Shown here: positions 49,801 through 62,400 of the stretch, piece after piece
Layout of the letters: each line of letters starts with the position of its first letter
Position numbering within the stretch: position 1 is the first letter of the stretch
NCBI RefSeq assembly: GCF_003073045.1
Contig: NC_037597.1
Coordinates: forward strand, 3,410,190-3,474,189
Origin: Pomacea canaliculata
Taxonomy: Eukaryota > Mollusca > Gastropoda > Architaenioglossa > Ampullariidae
Length of the DNA: 64,000 nt
Direction: 5' to 3'
Made by a program: the position numbers and the translations under genes
The notes under the pieces: model-generated
Told to the model about the DNA's origin: nothing
The model's database searches: none
Seen by the model: the letters and a program-made list of their open reading frames with translations, nothing else

Positions 49801-50967
49801 AAGAACTCCACCGAAGAACTGAAACCGAGTCCATCACCACGCAGGTTCAACGAAGGCGTTGGCGATGGATTGGACATGTGCTCCGCCAGCAGACAGCAGA
49901 CCTTTCCAGAGTCGCCCTACGATGGACTCCAGACGGCCGAAGAAAACGAGGCCGCCCAAAGGAAACTTGGAGAAGAACAGTGGAAAGGGAGATGAAAGGA
50001 AAGGGCTGGACATGGGGTCACCTAGAGCGGGTTTCAGCCGATCGACATCAGTGGCGGACTCTGGTTGAGGCCTTATGTGCAACCTGATGCACGAAGAGGA
50101 ATAGATAGATAGAAATACAGTGGAACCTCGGTTAACGAACTTAATCCGTTCTGGAAAGCTGTTCGTTAACCGAAATGTTCGTTATCCGAAACAATTTTTT
50201 CCATAAGAAATAAAGGAAATAGATTTAATTGGTTCCCAGCCCTTGTTGACTCGCTAATATTTGAAAGTTACAGGCTATATATATATATAGGTATTTGTTT
50301 TAATGAGAACAGTTATAATGCAGTATAAATGGAGTTAAATAAACATAAAAAACATTAACCAAAGCATTTAAACATCAGAAAACTTGCCGTTTTGACGGCG
50401 TGGTTGGAAGCAGGTGTGGGGAGGAAAGGGTGGAATTACTGCTTGGATTCCCCCTACATGAGCACACGTGACATTATAAAATCGGGGTTGACTTCACTTT
50501 TCTTTAACTTTGAGGTTAAAGAAAATATCCTGTGCAGTGTCTGCTCCTTCTGCCTTTTTTGTAAAACTTTTCGGTAATACGACATCACATATCCGACAGA
50601 CTCATGCCACCTTCATACTTTGAAATCATTTCCTTTTTCAATTCATTTGTTGGTCGCTTCCTTGTCATTACCTCACTATTATTAATTGCTCTTAATCTTC
50701 TTTGGAGCCATGATTGAGGATTATCTTATTAAAATAAAGCACAACAATCACTAAATAAGAAGGATGCGCATAGATAAGGAACGACTGATCGTAACTGTGT
50801 CTCGAGCGCGAATGATGACATGCTGGTCGGTCACGTGTGGTTCGCGTGGCTGTTCGTTATCCGAAATTTTGTTCGCTATCCGAGACAAACTTTTAACGAA
50901 ATTTTTGTTCGTTAACCGAAATATTCGCTATCCGAGGCGTTCGCTAACCGAGGTTCCACTGTAGATA
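46895..50967 (+). mobile_element. Near-complete RTE-like LINE, decayed, interrupted by a pogo-type element
   Basis: A non-LTR retrotransposon of about 3.2 kb once the inserted element at 50118-50961 is discounted, a typical RTE length. The duplication GTTAGTCCGACA flanks it (46883-46894 and 50968-50979), and it ends in a (GATA)n-like tail. Order of domains: 5' leader; AP endonuclease at about 47200-48000 (VLACYAPTND, later NQIDHVI and ASDHTLV); reverse transcriptase at about 48830-49360 (QQAGFRLSGRSCSEH, NFIDLEKAFDSI, TGVKQGCILSPFLF, catalytic LDFADDIALL); C-terminal region at about 49700-50085 (RRRWRWIGHVLRQ, then RKRGRPKETWRR). No ORF1 or RNase H is seen. The frame breaks at least four times (near 47.2-47.5, 47.62, 48.3-48.8, 49.25 and 49.53 kb), so it is inactive. 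Clade assignment to RTE is by motif memory. Confidence 0.88.
50118..50961 (-). mobile_element. pogo/Tigger-type DNA transposon remnant, nested in the LINE tail
   Basis: The ends are inverted repeats CAGTGGAACCTCGGTTAACG and, reversed, CAGTGGAACCTCGGTTAGCG. The element is flanked by TA (50116-50117 and 50962-50963), the Tc1/mariner/pogo target. More copies of the subterminal motif GTTCGTTAACCGAAA occur at both ends. On the minus strand near 50.59-50.71 kb are MAPKKIKSN and then, in another frame, RKRPTNELKKEM with YEGGMSLSDM, which resemble the start and first DNA-binding domain of Tigger/CENP-B-like transposases. The catalytic part is gone, so it is an internally deleted, non-autonomous copy. 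Confidence 0.88.
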
Positions 50968-50979
50968 GTTAGTCCGACA

Positions 50980-53665
50980 GCGCCCAAGAAGAAGCTGGTG
51001 TTGTACTCGCATACATCGACGCTGCTGTACTGTTCACAGGACCGAAAATATCTCAGGGTTCCATACTCTCGGTTATCCGAAGAAAGGAGGGGCTGAAGAG
51101 GGATTGTGTAGCCGCTGTCGTTAGGACAGTGCTGTACGGCTGGCGCAAGTAACGCGACCCACGAGCTGCACGGGACTGACGTAGACGGCGTCTCACCGCC
51201 GCTGCACGTTACACGCGCAGCACGTCGACTGCCCTTAGAGCGTTGACGATTGAGGGGATATCACTCCAACCACCTCATCTACCCTACAGACTCCATAATT
51301 CATCTTTCATATCTACCCTAATGTCTGACTCCATTACCTTTCGCATAGGGATTGGGGCAGTATTGCAAATGTGGTAGAGGAACTCTTTTTCTTTCTTTTT
51401 TTTAACCAAGCCATGGAATTTGTTATAAGGGAGAGCATACAATAAAAAAAAATTGCCGGTATTATCTACACACAAGAGAGACATAATTATGTAGGTTGTG
51501 ATTTATTATGTATACATTGCATCACCTTATTTCTATCAAAAGAAAGGGCGGTGTGGTGGCTCAACGGTTAACGCCTGTCACTAATACAGTGACGGTTGGC
51601 TGTCCTCTAGGGCTGGCTGCTATTTTCTGTCATGTGGCATCTGTTTACACGGCTGGCTGCCTTACCGTGATAATATCTATATTATAGCCTTAGTTGCTGA
51701 CTCGGCGTAAAACACCAATCCAGAGAATTTTCCTTGCGGCCGAATACCGAGCTGTGATCCATTTTCAGCAAATTCAAATTATGCATTTGTACCAGATGAA
51801 GTAGAGTTGCTTCCTTGTTTTATTCGTCTGATTTGGGGACTTTTTGAAAAACGATCCTCCAAGCATCTTATAAATAAAGCAGAGTGCGGTTGCATGTTGT
51901 GTACGTGGTTCTTTAACATTCAACGAACTGTTAATGCAAGACGTTAAGAGATTTTAAAAATAATTACACGTTTATGTTAAGTTCCCTAATTCAACGATGA
52001 AACCTTTTATTTTAACTAGCAAGCAATAGATATATATCCGGGAAAAAAAATGCACAGTAGCTGAACTTTACATGAACCCAGATGTATGCACTTTTAAACG
52101 CTCGGAGGAAACCACGGACGTGTATAGGTGGACTGCTGTCTGTCTGCCGAGACCAACACTTAGCCTCTCGCGAAGTTTTCAGCTGTTAGTCTCGGCGAGC
52201 CTTAACAATGAATGTGACTAAACCGGAAGCTTTGTACACACCTGCCTCGTTTTATTAGATGACTGAATTGTCTGTCGGCAGTTCAGTAATAAAGTTCGTG
52301 GAGGAAACTGCTGAACCCTGAAGGAGTGTAAAGTACACGTATAACGATAATGGGCGAGGCGAGTGGTCATATTACAGGGGTTGGAGGGGGATTATGAAAT
52401 ATATAGCTCTGAAAACACAGGTTACCATGAATCCAGTCACAGCCAGAAAGTACTCGTTGGATAACGTTGAACGTTAATCGTTGTGAGACTGGTTTCGGGG
52501 ATATAGCTCTACATAAATATTCACTGACACGCCAGGTAAAACTCTTTTGTTCGTCTAAACAATGTTTGTATCACGAAAACGGGCTATAGGCTGATGGCGT
52601 TTCTAACTACGTGAGACCTTTAACTGTAAGCTTACCTTGGGGGTGTCTGAAAGGAGAAGAGGGGGAGTGGGAATTAAGAGACCTCCCTGGATTAATTCGA
52701 GTTGGAAAATAATACAGATGATGTACTATTTAGCTTCTTCAAGTGAGCTAAACAAACAAAAAACCTGGATCCACACCGAAATCCCCGTTCAACGTTGTTA
52801 ATCAAGACTGATTTATCTGAACATGTGGTGCAGTGATGGCTGGGAATCTGTCCGCAGAAAAAGGTTCATATGCCACATATACTGCCCACTTCCCTCCGAA
52901 CGCAAAGCCAGCTGTCGCAGGACAAGGATTCTGAAACTGAACTTATTTCGCTCCCACCGACCTGTAAAGCCGGACTGGCAGCGCGGATATTCTAAAAACC
53001 AAAATCATGCGGCAGAGTGAAACACGATAGCAAGTTGAACCGCGGGCCAACGGCCGCTTGTTTGCTCGATCGTTACACGTGATGCCCTCAGCATGATCCA
53101 CGTTTGACTGGGACCGTTAAAACTGCCCAGCCTTTCATGGGGCCCATTATGCTGCTTAGTTTCAGTTCAAACTGACGCGCTGCTGAGATTGCTATAATCA
53201 TACACAAAACAAAAGAATGGGAAAAAAATGGCTGGAGCGAACAACATTCAGAAAGATGATGGGATGGTTCAGGAGAGTTTGATGAATGGATTTCTCCGAG
53301 CTACTGGTAGGTTCATGAGGTTTATGGATACTTCACAGAAATCTTGAAATTTACCGATGGACAGATTCATTCATCATTCAACTTTTCTCCAACGAAATAT
53401 TTAAAGAAAAGACACAATTCAAATTTACTTTATCTTTTTTTTAACACTTTTATACCAGTGATTTACTCTTCCTATACAGATGGCACTCGCAGATGCGACC
53501 ATTAATTAAGTGCATGCGTTCATTGTTTTAAAAAAAAGCCCCAACAAACATCATTTGCATAACCTGAAGCATATTGTAAACTCATTCTGCATACATAGCC
53601 AGAAATAAAGACCTATACACAGTACGTATGTCTATTCCTTATTCCAAGATAACGAAGCGGAGGAG
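50980..53665. other. Intergenic DNA between the LINE and mARC copy 2
   Basis: It contains a SINE at 51546-51720. The region around 50.98-51.26 kb is rich in CpG and 52.0-53.1 kb is mixed. Below 53666 the mARC copy 2 3' UTR is expected. No gene, RNA gene or further named repeat was recognised. Confidence 0.55.
51546..51720 (+). repeat. tRNA-derived SINE, copy 2
   Basis: It aligns by eye with the copy at 5724-5903: head GTGGTGGCTCAACGGTTAACG, then CACTAATACAGTGACGGTTG, and the ending GACTCGGCGTAAAACACCAA. The B-box region is shortened compared with copy 1. It lies in the intergenic region before mARC copy 2. Confidence 0.8.
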
Positions 53666-56600
53666 TTAGGGGGCAGCCGTCGTAGGAAGGACTTGAATGC
53701 TGCCTCTCTTGGCATACACAGCATCCCCGACACGAATCATCCCCGTTTTGTCCAGAGTGTAGTTCACACCAAATAATGGCTTTGGTCCGTATGGCTCAAG
53801 CAGTCGGAATCTGGAAAAAATAAGATAAATGATAGCGACTTTTTATGCGAGAAAACTACTCAGATGAAATTTCACTTGATACGCGGAGTTAAACTTTGAA
53901 CAGCTGCATCGCTTGCTGTTTCGATTGATTTCAGCTCAAAACCTGTTGGAATACACAAAGGTGAGGTGTTTTTTTCCCCTGCATGCGCCTCACGTAAATG
54001 AAGGATATTTGCAAGTGTGCAACCGTCTTGTATCGAGCTTCCCTCCTCACTGTGTGTATGTGTGTCTTCCTACCTCCCCTCATTTACACACACATCGATG
54101 ATGATGATGATTGATTGATGATTGATGATGATGATGATTGATGATTGATTGATTGATTGATGGATGATTGATGGTGATGATTCGTAACGTCTAGTCACCA
54201 CAAACATCACAGCTAGAACCAAAAATGGGCCTCAACACCAGTTAAAGAGCCGATTGCGGGAACAAACAAGAACGCCCAAACATCGCAGACTACTGTAGCC
54301 CTCGCTTCTTACTTCTTGAGCGTGGACAGAGGTTCTTCTTCTTGGTCCTTGACCCCTTTCTCGGGGTCGACGGTGATCATGAGGCAGCGCGAGCAGTGGT
54401 CTATGGCCCGCAACTCCACGTCCCCGATGTGCAGCGTCGTCCACATGTCCTGGACAGTCAAACATAGCAGCTGGCAGGCGAGTGAAGCCTTATTTATAAA
54501 TATGTGGTTGATCTTTCGCTCAGTTTTAACCCCTCCTGGTATGGAGATGAAATAAACATTCACTATCCAGTGTCAGTCCGCCCTGGTTTGACCTTTAACC
54601 CAAATAAACAAATACATAGGACAACAACGCATTACAGTTGTTTTGTGACGAGTGCGGCGTAGGACACGCTGCACTTATCTGTCATCTGTGTCACAAAGGT
54701 CACTCTTTATACAGATCGCTTATAGCAGGCATTGCGAAGATTTGTTCCCTCCTTGTGACAGCAGTTTATCATCTGTTCGACTGGCTTGGAAACCGATACA
54801 CAGACGTGTTTGCCATCTTTGTTGACCAATCTGCCCCACTCGGACAAATTAATATGTAATATCTTACTTTACCTATATTGTTAGTTAAGCTATGGAGGCG
54901 ACACCACTGATGAGCTGTCAGTTGCCTTTAATCGAGCCACAATGCCGCTTTTTTGTGGAGGTTAAGTGTGTCTCCCGTTACCTTCCATTAATCCTATCCA
55001 TCGACTCGCATTAGGCCTCGTTTTGGAAAGCCGGAATTAAAGTGGATTTCTCCAACTCGAGCGCATCCTGCTGCATCAAAAATAGCTTTTAAGTTTATAG
55101 GTTATCACAAAGCAAACCTTCTCACTTCAGCAAAGGCCGGACAGCCTTCGACAACGATGTTAGGCCGGAAGTTGCAGGCTGTAACTGGCTTCTGTAGCCG
55201 CTGGTTGAGCAAGTGTATGGAAGCCTTGGTCAGGACGTTGTACGAACAGTTGTCAGCGAACGCCATCTGAAACGCATCAACACACGTGACTAGGTCGTGT
55301 ACACTTGGCTTCTCGAGGCTATTATAGCTGACAACCCGCGATATTCTTTGATACTGGAATTGAAAGTATAGTATTACTGGACTGATGATTGATGAATGGC
55401 TGACTAACCTCACTGATCGAGACCTCACCAATGCTCGTAATGTTTACACTATCTAAAGGGAAAGAACTTTAAAATTTCGATAGTCCATGAAGGCGAAGGA
55501 TGGACAACAGACCCAAAATGTGACCAATATTTTAAGATCAGCTTTAATGCAGAAATTATTTTGTCGTCGTCCATGTAATCGTTTGGGTCATTAATCACCA
55601 TTTCAAAAGACACGACAAATCAAAAGCACAATCGAGAGCAGGAACACACAATGATTCCGACATTAGTACTCACGATAATAATGACGATAATGGTGATGAC
55701 TAGGGCGACTGTGATTATTAACTTACGCCAAAGAGAAGCATCTTTGCTTAAACATGATCTTTATAAAACGGCGTTTTTGTTTTTTTTTTTTTTTGTTTTT
55801 TTTCTTTTGTTACTTTTGTTTGTTGTTTTCGTTTTGTTTGTTGTTTTGTTTTTATTTTTTTGTTTTTTTGGTCTGTTCAATACAATTTTCGACTAAATCA
55901 TTTGTTTCACACCTCTTTTCGTGTATGTATTTGTACCTATTGTGTAAAAAGCTCAATCACACCTGCTTTCCGTATATGTTTCAGTTACACTTTAATGAAC
56001 AGAGAGCCCAGCAGAGTAAGCTGGCAATGACAGGTGACATACCAGATCGCCCGGCCGAGCCAGATGCGGCCAGGGCTTGAGGTTCTTGTAGGAGTCTCGC
56101 TTGTCGAGCCCGGGGGCGGAGAAGTGGAGTCGCAGCCCCTCTCTCTTGAAGAAGCGACACAGCCACTCGGCCACTGCGTCCCCGCAGTCCAGGGACGTCA
56201 TGGTGTCCGTTTTCACCCTGTCGTTTGTTGGCGAGGGAACAGGATGCATTATTTCGCACGTGTCATTCACTGGCAGTCATTCTGTGGCATAGCATTAAGA
56301 GCCACGAATGTTCGTCATTCACTGACAGTCATTGTGTGCTAATGTCCTATTAATATTATCGCATCTACATCCTGGCCTTACAACGAAGACAGTAGGGATT
56401 GCGAGACTCTATTCACGCCGTCCACGTCGAGACCGTAACTGTCGTCACAGCCGGTTGAAATCTAGTTAATCATAACCGCCAGTAAAATCTTGATGTGATT
56501 GAATGCATCCGTACAACAAGACCGAGTTCTATTATTTGTTTTATGTGTTGACAAACATGGGTCGTTGTCGTCGTCATCGTCGTTCGCCTCCTCAAATCCG

Positions 56601-59458
56601 TGCTCCTAAAATTGTCCAGCACTTCTATAAAGAAAAAGGGAGAGGGGAAGAACAATTTCACTTTCGCCATTCACAGTGAAACCTCCCAATAGCAAGCGGA
56701 AAGACAAACATTCGGATTCAACTATACCGGTGAGTAACTTACGTAACTCTGCGGAGTCCCTCGGCGTTGACAGGAGGGTTGGCGGGGATGCTGATGGCCT
56801 CCATGCCTGGAGCGTTCAGCTGTATTTCATTGTCACGCAGACCTGGACAGAGATGAGAGCCATGGTGGGCTCTTGTCGCTGGGTGAGGTATACGCCATTG
56901 GCTGTCGCGACTGTGAAGTGTCTGGTAGATAGAAATCATCGCATAAATGGTGGTGGGCGCGTGTAAAAACGCAGCAAAGAAAGTTACGGCAAAAGAAGGA
57001 CGATACCTTGATTATTTCACATTTAGAATGCTATAGCTCGGGTGTTTTGACAAAAAACTCCCTGCGAATAAACGGAACCCCCGACACTCATGCATTGCGC
57101 ATGCGCTAAACTTTATCTGCTCGACTTCCGTTTAGTTTTCTCTGCTTGTCTGCTCGTTCAAAAGTTCTTGACCCTAAATCTGACGCAGACCGTATCCTGA
57201 ATCAATGCCTATCTCAAGGGAATGTTCAAATCGGTACACCGTTCCAGCAAACAAGTGTCACGGTGTCCCGAAACGAGATGTGAACCCAGTGCCTCTTTGT
57301 AGCGGTAACAAATTAGTGTTTTAATCACTACACTACCCAAAGCTCATGTGAGAAAGACTGAACACCGTATCGCCTTTTATAGTCTCGACTGTTTATGAGA
57401 AAGACGAAGAGCTAGTCAAGAAGTCTCTGAAGGCAAACACTTTTTGTCACCACTCATTCTCTCTTCTGTCTCTCAAATCATTCTGTCTCCCTCTGGTGGT
57501 GCAACAGGTGGGTGTTTGTCACAGTCCAGACACCATAGAAACAGACAGCCGACTCCACACACAAATGTACACCGGTGTGGTGCTGACAGGTCTCTCGGCA
57601 TGTTTGGCATCTCCAAAATAACTACAACTGATGAGGGAATACATCAATCCAGCGCATTTGCATCGCAAGTAATCTATAGCTGTTCCCGTGCAAGAGATTT
57701 AATATCCTTTGTACCATCAGAATAGGGAGTCAATATTCAGACGATTCCACGTATTCTTTCTGTGCATGTAGCATTTGCTTACAGCATCTGTTATTGATTT
57801 AGCGATGATCAGAGCTCTTATCTCTTTGTTGGTCCACACGTATCCTCTCATTTATAATATGGCTGGTCTTGAAAAAAAAAAAAGAGGGGTGTATCGCTTT
57901 AATATTTCATTTGGTTAGTAGTTAAACACTCTTCACAACACTTTTTAACCCAGTGGTTCTTAACCTTTTTTGAGGTACCGAACCCACAAGTTTCATATGC
58001 ACGTTCACCGAACCCTTCTTTTTGTCATCACGAAATGCGGGTGTGTCTTGACCTCCGTGGCGGAGGCTCCGCCGAACCCCTGAGACCGACTCACGGAACC
58101 CCTAGGGTTCGATCGAACCCCGGTTAAGAACCACTGTTTTAACCTGTATTTTTGAACTGTACAACGAGCAGATTTCAACACAAGAAAACTCATGGACCTA
58201 AAAAATTTAGCCAATCCAAACTAAAAACAAAACCCAACAGATTTTTAAAAAATTACAACAGTTCTAAAGAATCCTGATACGTCCTGGAAATAATAGCTTC
58301 GCGTGAAACGACAAATATCATTATGATAAGGTATTGTGTTGAGCATTGGCTACATCTTTTGAGCATTATAGAGATTGAATTATGCTATTATTAAGCTGGA
58401 TGTCTTGTTATTTGAAGTTCCAATAGTATGGACGTTTGGCCGAATTAGGGCGTTTTCTGTTTCAACTTCCGAAAAGATGATTGCTACTTAAAGAAAATTT
58501 CTCAACCACATAGATTACATTATAAAAATATTTTAGTGGTGTACTGTCGTGTTTGTGTGAACGCGTATGTGTAAATTCACCCATCTTGAAATTTGCTGAT
58601 GGGTCTAGCTATAGACAATAGAGCTCAACGGATATCAAACAGAATATCCTTGACTACTCAATGGTGCCCTCATAGTTAAATAATACATTCACTCTGTTAT
58701 TTTATGTTTTACCTTTAAGTTCTGTCATCCTCTGCATTGTCATTGTTAATCTGTCACATTCGTGTTAAATTTTGTTGTATAATCACCTCATAAAACACAC
58801 ACACACGTGTGACAGATTTGTCATCTAACAATGCTTGTCAATAAAACTAACAATACCGATTCTTCTTTTTTTTCTACCTTTAACATCGAGGTACGCCATG
58901 TACCTGCAGTCATTACAGTGCATTACTTATTTCTGCTAGTCAAGCCATGTTTGATTGCTTTTATCTAGTCTTACTTTATTTAAAAAAAAAAACTGGCGAT
59001 ATGTGTGTGCATGTCACATGTGACCGTAACATACCAGCTGAGAGAACGGAAGTCAACCGTAGCGAGCCGGTTACCCCAGCTATTGCCTTTTATATGTATA
59101 GTGCATTCTAAGTGGTTCGACCTGTACATCCGAGTCGAATTACAATACATTCAACCCTGCCGTAAAGGACAAGTGAACTCAGTCTTCAGTTTATAACCAG
59201 CTCGACTCACCTGTCTGTGACTCCTGACCACTTTAACCCGAATTTTGTACATTCTCCTTCTTCAATTTGAAGACCACGAAATGACTTGATTGGGAAGCAC
59301 CAAAGCTCTGACACCCGACCTACAAACTCATAACCCTCGATCCTGCTGGCTGGCGATAGTTTGCTTCGATACAGGTAAAGACCAGCCCCGAGTTTCAATG
59401 CCGACCCCGCAACCAGGGTAGCGAAAATAGCAGCTGAACTTTCATGTACACCCGTCAT
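53666..59458 (-). CDS. Mitochondrial amidoxime-reducing component (mARC), copy 2
   Basis: Tandem paralog of the gene at 40568-45831, same strand and family. Minus-strand exons: 59458-59211, 56921-56743, 56217-56043, 55266-55126, 54449-54313, 53810-53666. Exon borders match copy 1 except that copy 1's exons 5 and 6 are one exon here (54449-54313). The N-terminus has a hydrophobic segment (AAIFATLVAGSALKLGAGLY) before the MOSC_N start (VGRVSELWCFPIKSFRG). Then LDCGDAVAEW, FRPNIVVEGCPAF and DHCSRCLMITVDPEKG, with the molybdenum-ligand Cys. The C-terminus extends about 15 residues beyond copy 1 (KRGSIQVLPTT). Exon 56921-56743 lacks one base near ISVQ/GLRDNEI; with it the protein is about 341 residues. 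Exons 3 and 5 are clearly richer in G+C than copy 1. Confidence 0.92.
54095..54184. repeat. GATG/GATT microsatellite
   Basis: About 90 bp of mixed GATG and GATT units in an intron of mARC copy 2, close to exon 54313-54449. It is interrupted and compound. Confidence 0.9.
55775..55895. repeat. Low-complexity T/GTTTT tract
   Basis: About 120 bp of T runs broken by G and GTTTG units, in the mARC copy 2 intron between exons 55126-55266 and 56043-56217. Open frames over it are artefacts of composition. Confidence 0.85.
57255..57344 (-). repeat. tRNA-like SINE head (different from the main family)
   Basis: On the minus strand it reads GGGTAGTGTAGTGATTAAAA (A-box-like) and, about 45 bases on, GGGTTCACATCTCG (B-box-like), the spacing of a tRNA promoter. 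The would-be acceptor stem does not pair, so it is not a tRNA gene. A SINE head is the likeliest reading. Confidence 0.45.
57951..58136. mobile_element. hAT-type MITE, copy B (186 bp)
   Basis: It has the same inverted repeats as copy A (CAGTGGTTCTTAACC) and, read on the minus strand, close to 90% the same sequence by eye. An exact 8 bp duplication, TTTTAACC, flanks it (57943-57950 and 58137-58144). It lies in the first intron of mARC copy 2, in the opposite orientation to copy A. Confidence 0.92.
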
Positions 59459-62400
59459 CTCCCCCGTGACCAGACTAGTCAGTGTTTTATCATGGACGTC
59501 ATTAAGCCGGAAGCTTACTGGTATGGAGCCTCGTTCTAGTATGTCCTTCTTTAACCTGCCAGTTTAATCACCACCATTTGACACACAACAACACACGCGG
59601 CCCATCCATTACGATAGCAGTGAACAGACAATAACAGCCACTTGACTACTATTGGGTCCCATGCACGAACCGACAGAAAGTATGTTATCGGCTGTTCGTA
59701 ATTTAGCGTCTTTTGTGGGTCACTTCATCAGGTCTGTCATCAAACCATCGATTAACCTGAACTAAGACCTCAAATAACAATAATATACGTTTAATTCGTT
59801 GTGATTAATAAATGCGAGTAAAATTTTGTTGACGGTTGTTTAAACGAGATAGGGTGGGTAATTTATGTGGACAATGACAATCTTGCCGATCAGACCTGTT
59901 CCAGTTTGAGGAGCAACCAAAGAAATTTTCATTTTAGTGATAAATAAGATATTCCTCCACGAGGTACGTTCTTAAGCTTGCAGCTCAAGGCCTGGTTATA
60001 GTGTAGACCCATCATTCACAAAGTGCCTAAAACCAACTCTCCCTCAGATAACCTATTTTTGCAAACGCTTCGTCACTGGATGTTCAGCGGTTATCACTTG
60101 GGCTTTAAATCTGCCTTAAGTAGGGCATTATTATGGCCATGGTTTATGTATAAAGTTATGCGCTGCTTTCCCCAAATGACGCGAAGCAAAGACCTAGAAA
60201 TTCTCGCAATGATTGCACGGACACTGTTGTCGCTCATGTACATGCGCACCCCGTGTCAACTTGTAATCCACTGATGTTCAGATCATGCCTTAAACAGCAG
60301 CTACATGGGTCCAACATTATCCACAGTAAATCTGTGCCTGACATGTACCAAAAGTTAACTCAGCAATGTTCATAAAATGTAGTTTACCATCCCCAAAGTG
60401 AAAGATGGACTTGAACATATCCAAGATATTAAATCTGCCCCAAATAAACGTGTACCTTAATTCTCTACCTAAACATTCACTTTCCCTTTCTTCCACCACC
60501 AGAAGAGAAGGAAAAAAAAAAAAAGCCCAACACTGAAAGGCTTCTAGGGTAAAACCTGTAAACTGTCAAAGAATTTGTGTCATATCAATTTAAATTTCTT
60601 TCTTTTTGTTTTAGACTGACACAACTGATATGAACTGCACCAACATACAAACAGTATCACAAAAACCAATTTCCCCCACCTAGTGATCAATGTAGCACTG
60701 TGCATAAGGCATTCGTCCACCTTTGGAGACAAACACGCTCACTTTCAGCATGGCATTTATTTTTGAACATGTTAAGGGATATGATAAAAATTTCCTTGCT
60801 ACAAGTCGAGCCTAGCTTCTCTTTGTGACACTTTTTTGTTATTGTTGTCCTCCTTGTTGCCTTCAACCCTATATTTTCTAGCACAGTCACTTTTTTTAAA
60901 AAATAAAAACCACAATGTCATTTTAAATGCATTCAACCATGCTTCAATAGTTTTAACATGGCATTTCTTCAAAATGACACAAAAATATACATATATACAG
61001 CATTCCCAATCTGCTAACATTGGAAGGCTCCAGTCTGTAAACCCAACTCCCTTCACTGAAACCAAAGCTGCCATTGGGGTGTTCGGTAAGTACACATTCT
61101 TTTGAAATGGAAGATGGCGGTAGATTATGTCTCTGCTGGACAAGAACTGACTGCTAATGGTCGTACTGTTGCCGTAGTCACTGGAGATGATTCTTTATAC
61201 ATTACTCAAGATCTGAATCTTCAGGAAAAATATAAAATGCTTAGGATGATGCTGATACACATGTACAAAATGATCATCATCTAATGCTTTAGTCACAACA
61301 GATAAGAGATCGATTTTTTGATGAAATGAGGAAGTAACTGTATGGTGCAAATGCATTTTAACAAAAAATACCTGCCACTACTTCAAACCTGACCTTACAT
61401 GTGCACCTGGCACAAAGTCTATAAGAAATGCTGCACATGGGAACCACTATCACCACACCACCCTCTGAAGTCAAGAAACAATTTATGGAATCATGATACA
61501 TCAGAACCCTTGGCAAGAGCAAAAAAGGAATTTGGGAAGGTGAAGGGGAAGGGAGGGTCAGGGAGAATCCACTCTTGTACAGTTTCTCTTGTGCGTTCAC
61601 AATTTGGGTCAGCCACAAGTCTTTCCCATAAACACAACAGTTTTTGCCATCCACCAAACCAATGTCATAAAAGTGGCTGTCTTATAAAGTAAAAAAGAAA
61701 ATTAGGATACTAAGCTGGCATTTTTGGATACTTTAGAAGATGGCAGGTGTGTGGCAACCTTAATGAACTAACTCTAGAATATAAAAAAAGCAGATCAAAC
61801 TGAACAGCAGCAAATCTGTTTTATGAGGGCCAGAGCAGGAAGCAGCTTTCTCAACAATCTCCTGTCTTCTTATTATTTCTAATACAAATAATATACATTT
61901 TGCTTGTTCTTTCTTATATCTCATCACCTGGATGCATTTCCCCTGAAGTATAGACTTCTACAAATTTTCAGTCATGTCTTTGCACAACCACAGAAAGGTG
62001 AACATCACAAAATAAAGGACATTTCTGAGGACTACTCTGTGTAAACTTAAGCCGTCCACAAAACAGACTTTGCTGTGTAATGGATACAAAACAATCCCTG
62101 GAAGATAAAAAGTAACTAATCCTGTGCAAAGAATTTTATCTATTCATAAAAACCACAATGGACACAGTTTTTGGACATTTACTTAAACACAACCTAAAGA
62201 AGGCATCTGACATAGCTAATCACATACTGACATGCAGTTTTGATCCCACTTCAGAAATTTGGTCTGAAAACATAATCCTTGAGTGATCTGACATTTTCCA
62301 GTTATATTTTGTAAACACAAATGTTCTCTATTATCTAAACCCAATGGGTCCTTCACTGTTCTGCACACACAAGACTACAAATAGCTGACACCAGACACTG

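Noticed and set aside
57444-57725. 93-codon open frame in a mARC copy 2 intron
   Set aside because: No known motif; simple-sequence composition; inside a gene whose exons are well defined.
60799-61143. Open frames at the right end of the window
   Set aside because: AT-rich, low-complexity translations with no family resemblance.
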